Assembly: GCA_945874515.1 (NCBI GenBank)
Contig: CAMCHA010000096.1
Span: forward strand, 1-7,892
Direction: 5' to 3'
DNA: 7,892 nt
Source of the DNA: Asaia bogorensis
Lineage (GTDB): Bacteria > Pseudomonadota > Alphaproteobacteria > Acetobacterales > Acetobacteraceae
Positions 1-5,682 of this stretch are shown here, one piece after another. The translations under genes were made by a program, and so were the position numbers. The notes below the pieces were generated by a model. The model made no database searches, was not told the origin of the DNA, and saw only the letters and a list, made by a program, of their open reading frames with translations. Numbering within the stretch: position 1 is the stretch's first letter; the number at the start of each line of letters is the position of its first letter.

Positions 1-1029
1 GCGGGGCGCGGCGCGCTTGCTTCCGTCGCCGTTCTGGTCGCGATGGTGATTGGTGGCATATCGGGCTCAGGGCCCGCCACCAGCGCGGCGGTGGGGCAGG
101 TGGTGACGAAAAGCATGGCGGAGGATGGCTATCCGCGGCCATTCATCGCAAGCACCGTGGGGGCTGCTGCGGCCACCGATATCCTGATCCCGCCTTCGAT
201 TGCCTTTATTGTCTATGCCGTACTGGTGCCGGGTGTTTCCGTGCCCGCCATTTTCGCCGCCGGCATGATCCCTGGTATTTTGGCGGGGCTTTGCATCATC
301 GCCGCCGTGGTGATCATTTCCATCCTGAATGATTTCGGCGGCAAGGCGCGGCAGAAGGAAGCCATTGCCGTCTGGCAGAGCTTCAAGGAAGCCTTCTGGG
401 GCCTGCTGGCGCCAGTAGTGATCCTGGGCGGCATGCGGCTTGGGCTCTTCACGCCAACCGAAGCTGCGGTGGTTGCGGTATTCTATGGGCTCTTCATCGG
501 CTTTTTCGTCTATCGCAGCCTGACGCTGCGCGATGTCTATGAAATGCTGGTGGAGGCTGGAGAAATCTCCGCCGTCATTCTGATTGTCATTGCCTTGGCC
601 ACGGTTTTCGCTTGGTCCACCAGTACGCTTGGTATTGTGCGCCCGGTTGTGGAATGGGTGGTGGGGCTTGGGTTTGGCTCAGGCGGCACGCTGGCGCTGC
701 TCACGATTTTCCTGATCATTGTGGGGATGTTTCTGGATGGTATTTCGATCTTCCTGATCCTGCTGCCGGTACTGCTGCCGATTGCCGCTGCCTTTCAATG
801 GGACCTGACCTGGTTTGGCGTGGTGCTGACCATGATGATCGCGATCGGGCAATTCACGCCGCCCATGGCGGTGAATTTGATGGTGTCCTGCCGGATTGCA
901 GGGGTTTCCATGGAAAGCACCGTGCCTTGGGTGATCTGGCTGGTGCTGGCCATGTTGCTTTCGGCCGTGGCCGTCATGGCCGTGCCGGATTTGGCGCTGT
1001 GGTTGCCGCGCGTGATGGGGCTTGGCTGA
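1..1029 (+). CDS. dctM: TRAP transporter large permease subunit, DctM type (5' end missing)
   Basis: This is the large membrane subunit of a tripartite ATP-independent periplasmic (TRAP) transporter. The family uses an ion gradient to import organic acids or similar solutes handed over by a periplasmic binding protein. The reading frame is open from base 1, so the gene starts left of the window and the ATG at 43 is internal. About 342 residues are visible against roughly 430 for a free-standing DctM. Family signatures seen are GGISGSGPATSAAVG near the visible start, an IPPSI segment, FTPTEAAVVAV mid-protein, GMFLDGISIFLILLPVLLP, and a late IGQFTPPMAVNL. The rest is long hydrophobic helices, ending in the hydrophobic stretch VIWLVLAMLLSAVAVMAVP. 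The small subunit (DctQ) and binding protein (DctP) are not in the window and would be expected upstream; a DctQ-DctM fusion cannot be excluded. The substrate cannot be read from this part. It ends 6 bases from the convergent binding-protein gene. Confidence 0.95.
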   Translation, partial: AGRGALASVAVLVAMVIGGISGSGPATSAAVGQVVTKSMAEDGYPRPFIASTVGAAAATDILIPPSIAFIVYAVLVPGVSVPAIFAAGMIPGILAGLCIIAAVVIISILNDFGGKARQKEAIAVWQSFKEAFWGLLAPVVILGGMRLGLFTPTEAAVVAVFYGLFIGFFVYRSLTLRDVYEMLVEAGEISAVILIVIALATVFAWSTSTLGIVRPVVEWVVGLGFGSGGTLALLTIFLIIVGMFLDGISIFLILLPVLLPIAAAFQWDLTWFGVVLTMMIAIGQFTPPMAVNLMVSCRIAGVSMESTVPWVIWLVLAMLLSAVAVMAVPDLALWLPRVMGLG

Positions 1030-1035
1030 CGGCTT

Positions 1036-2028
1036 TCAGTTCCGCGGCGCGCCGATTTCAACCATCAGGCGTTTCTCTGCCTCATTTTCCGCAGTCACAT
1101 GGACGCGGTAGGCGGCAGTGTCCAAATAGCGCAGCGGCATATCGAAGCGCGCAATCACGGCCAGATGGGCGGGATCGTGCAGCGCATCGCGAAACGCATC
1201 ATGCAGAATGTCAACCATTGCCGGGTCCATGCCGCGCGGGCCGGCAATACCATAGCTGCTCTCACCATCAATCGGAAAGCCGAGTTCCATCAGCGTGGGC
1301 ACATCGGGGAAGCGTGCTGCGCGTTCGCGCATCCAAAGCGCCAGCGGCCGCACCCGGCCATCAAGGGCCATTTCCGCCCAGGCGCTTGTTTCCACTGAGA
1401 AATGAATATCGCCCGCCAGCAGCGCCTGCAGATTGGGTGCAGCGCCCCGAAACGGCACCGCCACCCAATCAATGCCTGCCATGCGGGCCAATTGGGTCAT
1501 CTGCACATCTGAAGTCAGCGCGCCCGGCGTGCCGTAGCTGAATTTGCCGGGATTGGCCCGCGCATCAGCCAGCAAGGCGGCAAGGTCTTTCCATGGTGCA
1601 TCGGCGCGCACCACGATGCCGCCCATATAGCCAACAAGGCGCAGGATATAGGTAAAGTCGCGCATCGGGTCCCATAGCGGGCGATCCGTCAGCGCCGGCA
1701 GACGGAAGACTCCATTGGGGATTTGGCCGATTGTATAGCCATCTGGCCGCGCTTCCCGCGCGATATGTAAAGCGCCGAGGGTTCCGGCCGCGCCAGGGCG
1801 ATTTTCCACCAACACTGGCTGTCCCAGGCGGCGCCCTGCCGCTTCGCATAATGCGCGCATTTGCCCATCCGTGGGGCCACCAGGCGCCCAAGGCACAATC
1901 ATGCGTATTGGTCGTTCGGGAAAACGCTGCTGGCCCAAGGCAGGGCAGGAAAGCGCCAAGCCGGCGCCAAGCCCTAAAAGCCCGCGCCTGCGAGGAAAAG
2001 CGAAATGTACAGAGGATTTTTGTGCCAC
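1036..2028 (-). CDS. Bug/TctC-family periplasmic tricarboxylate-type substrate-binding protein
   Basis: A 330-residue extracytoplasmic solute receptor of the Bug family, the binding component of tripartite tricarboxylate transporters. It starts at GTG 2028, with only a weak AGGT-like upstream site. The N-terminus is an export signal: arginines RRR at 13-15, hydrophobic residues 16-28, and a likely cleavage after PALG at about 32. The RRxLL look leaves Tat export possible. The mature protein opens with the family hallmark ERPIRMIVPWAPGGPTDG (38-55), followed by LGQPVLVENRPGAAGTLGA (68-86) and RPDGYTIG (94-101). Later family-like stretches are GKFSYGTPG (161-169), VPFRGAAPNLQALLAGDI (191-208) and RFPDVPTLMELGFP (239-252). 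Length is normal. No TctA or TctB membrane gene is nearby, so it is an orphan receptor, as is common for this family where it is expanded. The ligand is unknown. The neighbouring TRAP gene belongs to a different transporter class and is convergent, so it is not an obvious partner. Confidence 0.93.
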   Translation of the reverse strand: MAQKSSVHFAFPRRRGLLGLGAGLALSCPALGQQRFPERPIRMIVPWAPGGPTDGQMRALCEAAGRRLGQPVLVENRPGAAGTLGALHIAREARPDGYTIGQIPNGVFRLPALTDRPLWDPMRDFTYILRLVGYMGGIVVRADAPWKDLAALLADARANPGKFSYGTPGALTSDVQMTQLARMAGIDWVAVPFRGAAPNLQALLAGDIHFSVETSAWAEMALDGRVRPLALWMRERAARFPDVPTLMELGFPIDGESSYGIAGPRGMDPAMVDILHDAFRDALHDPAHLAVIARFDMPLRYLDTAAYRVHVTAENEAEKRLMVEIGAPRN

Positions 2029-2064
2029 GCGGCCGACCTACACCAAAGTCGAACCGGGGGAAAT

Positions 2065-2098
2065 CGTCGCCAGCATGGCGCAGGCCATGCCGGCGGCG
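2065..2098 (-). terminator. Strong hairpin just after the Tim44-like gene, candidate terminator
   Basis: Bases 2065-2079 and 2084-2098 are near-perfect inverted repeats: 15 positions around a 4-base loop, with one wobble-type pair and one A-C mismatch on either strand. The core arms are GCCAGCATGGC and GCCATGCCGGC. The hairpin starts 5 bases after the stop codon of the minus-strand Tim44-like gene. Read in that direction it is followed by GATTTCCCCC, so the U-tract is short and a fully intrinsic terminator is uncertain. It would separate the Tim44-like gene from the binding-protein gene, which begins 36 bases further on. Confidence 0.5.
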
Positions 2099-2103
2099 TT
2101 ACT

Positions 2104-3060
2104 TCAGGCGGTCTGCTGAATAGCCGAGAGCAACCAGCGCTCCTCAGGGCCGCTGCGGACAAAGGTCCAAAGCTCGGTCGAGGTTTGGCGTTCTGTCGTG
2201 CTGCCTTCCACCATCTTGCCGCTGGCCTGTTCGAAGGTCGCATCCAGCAAGCTGAAGCGCATGGCAACCGTCGCGTAATCCAGGCCATCCTCATGCCAAG
2301 CTTCGGAAAGGTCACCGCTTTCCAGCTTCACATCGCGGGTTTCATTGCGCCAGCCGCGCGCATCCAAATCGCGGTAGTCATTCGCGAAATAGCTAACCAT
2401 TTCAGGGGTTGCGAATTCCCGCAGGCCCTTCAAGTCGCGGCGTGACCAAGCGGCGTTCACTTCGATCAGGGTTTGCTCAAACGCCTGATAATCCTGCGGC
2501 GTCACTTGGACATCGCGCACGGGCGCGGCATAGGCGCCGCCTGCGACCGGGGCAGCAGCACCGCCCATGGGCGCGGGTTCCATCTGGCGCGCATAACCGG
2601 AAGCACCGGCCATGGCAGGCGCGGCCTGGCGGCGGCGGAACAGGCGGAGAGCGAACCAAATCAGCCCGCCGATCAGCGCCACTTGCAGCAGCATGCCAAG
2701 CATGGCGCCGAGGCCGCCGATACCACCCAGAAGCCCACCGCCAAAGAGCATGCCGACCAGGCCGCCCATCAGCAAACCACCAGCAAGCGCGCCCATGAAG
2801 GAACGTTGCGGCTGTGCTTGCGGCGGCATGCCAGGACGCGCGGCGCCGCCGGCCTGTTGCGGGCCAGAAGGCTGCGTTGCCGTCCGTTCCATGGGCCGCG
2901 CGGTATTGGGCGCAGTCTTGGTCGGCGGTGGCGCGGAATAGGTCCGGCTGCCGCGGCTGCCGGAAGATGAATTGCCACCCGGCTTGGCATCGGCCAGGAC
3001 TGGCACCAAAACCATAGCTAGGGCCGCAAAAGCGGTGACAAGAAGACCAGGGCGACGCAT
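2104..3060 (-). CDS. Tim44-like domain protein with signal peptide and glycine-rich membrane region
   Basis: A 318-residue protein, counted from ATG 3060. That start has GGGAGGT 10 bases upstream and gives a clean export signal; the frame stays open up to 3168, but that would put the signal 36 residues inside. Layout: signal peptide 1-25 (MRRPGLLVTAFAALAM, cleavage near ADA|K); a Ser/Pro/Thr/Gln-rich low-complexity linker with GSRGSRTYSAPPPTKTAP (35-52); a Gly/Met-rich hydrophobic region 88-126; a membrane helix to about 140, ending in basic FRRR; a second Ala/Gly/Pro linker; then a compact C-terminal domain 185-318. That domain resembles Tim44/MRPL45-type folds (QAFEQTLIEVNAAWSRRDLK, RFATPEM-like REFATPEM, SELWTF-like TELWTFVR, RWLLSAIQQ). 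In mitochondria Tim44 tethers the import motor; alphaproteobacterial relatives are membrane proteins of poorly known role. Transcribed alone and divergently from the operon on its right. Confidence 0.85.
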   Translation of the reverse strand: MRRPGLLVTAFAALAMVLVPVLADAKPGGNSSSGSRGSRTYSAPPPTKTAPNTARPMERTATQPSGPQQAGGAARPGMPPQAQPQRSFMGALAGGLLMGGLVGMLFGGGLLGGIGGLGAMLGMLLQVALIGGLIWFALRLFRRRQAAPAMAGASGYARQMEPAPMGGAAAPVAGGAYAAPVRDVQVTPQDYQAFEQTLIEVNAAWSRRDLKGLREFATPEMVSYFANDYRDLDARGWRNETRDVKLESGDLSEAWHEDGLDYATVAMRFSLLDATFEQASGKMVEGSTTERQTSTELWTFVRSGPEERWLLSAIQQTA

Positions 3061-3070
3061 AGGAATCAGG

Positions 3071-3077
3071 ACCTCCC
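3071..3077 (-). promoter_or_regulatory. Shine-Dalgarno site of the Tim44-like gene
   Basis: Read on the minus strand this is GGGAGGT, 10 bases before the ATG at 3060. It decides the start: nothing comparable precedes the more upstream in-frame codons up to 3168. Confidence 0.7.
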
Positions 3078-3093
3078 AAGATGAACAGACATT

Positions 3094-3122
3094 AATATAA
3101 GCATTTTCGCGCGAAAGCGAAG
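3094..3122 (-). promoter_or_regulatory. Candidate promoter of the Tim44-like gene
   Basis: On the minus strand a TATATT (3099-3094) makes a good -10 element. It is the only clearly AT-rich stretch near the gene. A 17-base spacer upstream places CTTCGC at the -35 position, a weak match. Transcription would begin near 3087, leaving a short leader that holds the Shine-Dalgarno site. Predicted by eye only. Confidence 0.4.
3105..3116. promoter_or_regulatory. Perfect 12-base palindrome TTTCGCGCGAAA, possible operator
   Basis: The sequence equals its own reverse complement. It lies inside the spacer of the candidate promoter, between the -35 and -10 positions, where a bound repressor would block RNA polymerase. 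It does not match a regulator site that I recognise, so this is a positional inference. Confidence 0.3.
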
Positions 3123-3223
3123 GGGTAAATCGCGCCGAGTGATTGAAGCTTTGGCGCAGTCGGGCCAAAAGAGGCCAATCAGGGCGCTGTCGCGCATTTC
3201 TATACGCCTCGCTAGTAGGTTTC

Positions 3224-3232
3224 TGCTAGAAT
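3224..3232 (+). promoter_or_regulatory. Possible extended -10 (TGCTAGAAT) for the four-gene operon
   Basis: TGC followed by TAGAAT resembles an extended -10 element, with no convincing -35 at 17 bases (ACGCCT). Transcription would begin only a few bases before the ATG at 3243, giving a nearly leaderless message. That would fit the lack of a Shine-Dalgarno sequence before that ATG. A weaker alternative -10 is TATACG at 3201. Confidence 0.25.
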
Positions 3233-3242
3233 CATCAAAAGA

Positions 3243-4472
3243 ATGTCCAACTCACGACCCTCCCCCCCCCATTTGCAGGTCAGCCAGACCTCGTTGCAGG
3301 ACGCCTTGCGGCGGGCGCTGCGCGATGAAGGTGGCCGGGCGGCGGTGCGGGTCGCCCCCGGTACGCAGCCCGAAGCACAGCGACTTGTGTTTGCCTTGTT
3401 GCGGGAAGCCGTGGACGTCAAAGGCGGGTCATTGCTTGAAATCACGCCGGATGACTGGCTGCTGACTGAGCTACCAAGCTTGGAGGCTGGCAAACTCCTG
3501 GTCCTGCTTGGAAAAATTCTCGGCGATACGGCAGTCCAATTGCTGCCCCTGCCGGCCTCCAAGTCCATTCTGACTGGGTTGTTGAACGCCGCCCGCCAGC
3601 CGCAATTTCTTGAAGTTCCGGCGGCCGAGTTGGTTTCCCCGCTTGGCCTGTACGCAAGGTTGGATAGGCTGAACTTGGCGCAAGTCTATCGCCGGCAAAG
3701 CATTGTTGGCATCGCCGACGCGGCGCTGCCGCGGTTAGTCTTCCAGCGCCTTGGCTTGGACAAAGCAGCGTTGCAGCAGCACCTTGGCACTATTGCAGAG
3801 GATCGGGCGCTGCTGCGCCACGCGCAGTCCCTGCTGCAGAAGCGCGTCCTGGAAGCGCTTGGCGATGAGGGCACCCGCAAAACCCTGCTGGGGAGCGGAC
3901 CAATAGCCCCGCTATTGCTGGATTTATCCCCCGATCTGCTGCCGCCCGCGCCTACAGAAGCTGACGAAGCGCCGCAACCCGCCGCCGCCCCTGCCCTTTA
4001 CGCTACACTTGCCCTGCATGAAGCCATTTCCATCAGCAACTTGAACACCAGGCGCGAGGCGCTGCGGCAAGATGCCTGGGGCATTGCCATATCGGGGCTT
4101 TCGGCATCAGCGCTCACCTTGGTGGAGACAGAAGCCCTACCCGCGGATTGGCTGATCCTGCATTGGTCACCGGCGCTGGAAGATACTCAATCGGTGAAGG
4201 CGCTGCGCCGCCTTGATCGGGCGCGTCTTATTCTGGATGGCTGCGATGGTGAAGCAGCGCTTTCCTGGGGCCTCAGCCAGGGCATTCACCTTTATGGCGG
4301 CCCATGGATTGAAGAAATCATCGCCGCAGGTCGCATGGAGTATTGCAGCGAAGCCGCGCGCTGCCTGCGTTCGGAATGTCGCGCCCGCGGGCTTGCCACC
4401 TCCCCCTCCGACAGGCTCGGCTGCCACAATCCCCTTTTGCTGGAAGCCGTATTGCCCGAGAATCCTTCATGA
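3243..4472 (+). CDS. Unrecognised 409-aa protein, degenerate GGDEF/EAL-like, with C-terminal four-cysteine motif
   Basis: I cannot assign a named family. The C-terminal part (about 251-358) looks like a decayed EAL domain: WGIAISGLS, then DWLILHWSP where active enzymes have DxLKID, then ALSWGLSQGIHLYGGPWI where they have the Glu-Gly-Val and QGY segments. The EAL motif, catalytic Asp/Lys and terminal Gln are absent, so phosphodiesterase activity is unlikely. The N-terminal 18-100 region aligns by eye with the GGDEF-like half of the next gene. A Pro/Ala linker lies at 234-250. After the EAL-like part come C368, C374, C379 and C394-H395 (C-x5-C-x4-C-x14-CH), a possible metal site. The neighbouring protein has no such tail. 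There is no signal peptide or membrane helix, so it is probably cytoplasmic. ATG 3243 has no Shine-Dalgarno, but the paralog alignment requires a start near here. Codons 7-9 contain a C9 run. It overlaps the next gene by ATGA. Confidence 0.8.
   Translation: MSNSRPSPPHLQVSQTSLQDALRRALRDEGGRAAVRVAPGTQPEAQRLVFALLREAVDVKGGSLLEITPDDWLLTELPSLEAGKLLVLLGKILGDTAVQLLPLPASKSILTGLLNAARQPQFLEVPAAELVSPLGLYARLDRLNLAQVYRRQSIVGIADAALPRLVFQRLGLDKAALQQHLGTIAEDRALLRHAQSLLQKRVLEALGDEGTRKTLLGSGPIAPLLLDLSPDLLPPAPTEADEAPQPAAAPALYATLALHEAISISNLNTRREALRQDAWGIAISGLSASALTLVETEALPADWLILHWSPALEDTQSVKALRRLDRARLILDGCDGEAALSWGLSQGIHLYGGPWIEEIIAAGRMEYCSEAARCLRSECRARGLATSPSDRLGCHNPLLLEAVLPENPS
3262..3270 (+). repeat. Homopolymer of nine C's in the first codons of the 409-aa gene
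   Basis: An uninterrupted C9 run follows CCCT and covers codons 7 to 9 (Ser-Pro-Pro). The frame is intact at nine. A gain or loss of one C would throw the reading frame off almost from the start. It is either a candidate slippage site or a place prone to sequencing error. Confidence 0.9.
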
Positions 4473-5647
4473 GTTCCACTGTCCAGAGAGCGGCAACTTT
4501 GCCGGTTGAAGCACTTGGCGCCGTGGCGCTTTCGAATGCCATTCGTGATGCGGTCGCCCTGGGCGAAGAACGTCTGGTTCTCATGCTGCGATTTTCTGCC
4601 CTGCCGCGCGCCCGGCGCTTCGGCAGCAGGGCAGAATTATTGCGTGAAGCCTGGGAACCCTTGAATAGTACGGCCCGGGTCAGAAGTTTCAAACTGCCCG
4701 GCGGTGATCTGGTTGCCATCGGTCTGCCCAATGCGAGTGACGCTTTGGAGCATGAACGGCAAATCCTGTTTTCCATGCTGGAGCCTGAGGAAGCGGAAAA
4801 AGCCGTTCATATGCTCCGCCTGCCGCAGCAGGCAGCGGCGGTTATGGCGGCCGTCGAAGACAGCTTGGGCATGGTGGCGGCGATGCGCGCCATGACGCTG
4901 GAGGAACCCGAAAACCGCGTGGTTGACGCCGAGGCACTGGCTTCGGCGGAGCGCGGCCTAACCACCGCTGATCTCAGCATTTTTTTCCGTCGGCAGAAGG
5001 TCTGCTGGCTCGAGCCCGGGGGGCAAAACACCAAGCTGTTCTGGGAAGATTGCCGGGCCGAGCTTTCGGAAATATGTGAAAGGCTTCTGCCGGGCTATGA
5101 TGTGTCGCTGACGCCCGCCTTCGCGCAAAGGCTGATGCAGTCCATTGATCGGCGGCAATTGAGCGATATTGCGCGGCCTGCGCAGTTGCGAGACATGCGC
5201 ACGCTGGCGCTGCCGCTACGCATGGAAAGTCTTTTTTCGGCTGAATTCCTGCGTCTTGATTCCCTCATGCCCCAAAGCCAGCGCCATAAGCTGATCATCG
5301 GGCTTGACGCGGAAGATGTGCTGGCCGCGCCTGATCTGTTCCTGCTGGCGCGTCATTTCGCGAAGGCCCGCGGCTATCGGCTGATGCTTGAAGCGGCCTC
5401 GCCCTTTGCCGCAACGGTGGTATCCAGCCTCCGCGGCGGCTTTGATTTTCTACGCCTCAAATGGTCCGAGGAATTTCCCGGCACCGATAGCGCTGCAACC
5501 GCGGAGCTCAGCAAAAAGCTCACCCTGGCGGCCGAACACGTGGTGCTGGCGGGTGCGGATCGGCCCGCGGCCATTGCCTGGGGTTGGGAAGCGGGTATTC
5601 GCATGTTCCAGGGCCGCCTGATCGAAAGCCAACGCCCCGCAAGCTGA
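4469..5647 (+). CDS. Unrecognised 392-aa protein, catalytically degenerate GGDEF/EAL-like; paralog of the preceding gene
   Basis: Starts at ATG 4469, overlapping the previous stop as ATGA; the frame is open 42 codons further up, but that would run inside the upstream gene. Residues 20-105 have the outline of a GGDEF domain: ERLVLMLRFSALPRARRFG where cyclases have the LDxDxFKxxND stretch, and KLPGGDLVAIGLP (75-87) where they have RxGGDEFxxLLP. Residues 245-385 have the outline of an EAL domain: LPLRMESLFSAEFL, KLIIGLDAEDVLA, HFAKARGYRLMLEAAS, FDFLRLKWS and AAIAWGWEAGIRMFQGRLI. The EAL tripeptide, the DDFG acids and the Glu of the late loop are missing; only a Lys (331) and a Gln (381) remain. 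It should therefore be a non-enzymatic binding or regulatory protein, perhaps sensing c-di-GMP or a protein partner. No signal peptide or membrane helix is seen. The ABC ATPase gene follows after 35 bases. Confidence 0.82.
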   Translation: MSSTVQRAATLPVEALGAVALSNAIRDAVALGEERLVLMLRFSALPRARRFGSRAELLREAWEPLNSTARVRSFKLPGGDLVAIGLPNASDALEHERQILFSMLEPEEAEKAVHMLRLPQQAAAVMAAVEDSLGMVAAMRAMTLEEPENRVVDAEALASAERGLTTADLSIFFRRQKVCWLEPGGQNTKLFWEDCRAELSEICERLLPGYDVSLTPAFAQRLMQSIDRRQLSDIARPAQLRDMRTLALPLRMESLFSAEFLRLDSLMPQSQRHKLIIGLDAEDVLAAPDLFLLARHFAKARGYRLMLEAASPFAATVVSSLRGGFDFLRLKWSEEFPGTDSAATAELSKKLTLAAEHVVLAGADRPAAIAWGWEAGIRMFQGRLIESQRPAS

Positions 5648-5682
5648 TATCATGGCTTGGCGAAACGCTGGTTTGGGCCGAT

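Noticed and set aside
612..1541. Long plus-strand open frame of 309 codons
   Set aside because: It overlaps the clear TRAP permease and Bug genes in other frames, and its translation is Arg/Pro/Ala/Gly-rich with no family signature. It is a shadow common in GC-rich DNA.
2477..3079. Minus-strand 200-codon frame inside the Tim44-like gene
   Set aside because: Composition is Trp/Arg/Ala-rich and unordered, while the overlapping frame has a signal peptide, membrane region and Tim44-like domain.
3105..3116. Palindrome as a LexA (SOS) box
   Set aside because: Alphaproteobacterial LexA sites are GTTC/GAAC direct repeats spaced by 7; this sequence does not fit.
3061..3168. N-terminal extension of the Tim44-like protein by 36 residues
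   Set aside because: It would place the signal peptide internally and cover the candidate promoter; the ATG at 3060 has the ribosome site.
4343..4468. Upstream extension of the second paralog
   Set aside because: It lies wholly within the preceding gene's cysteine-motif coding region; the ATGA overlap at 4469 is the standard coupled start.
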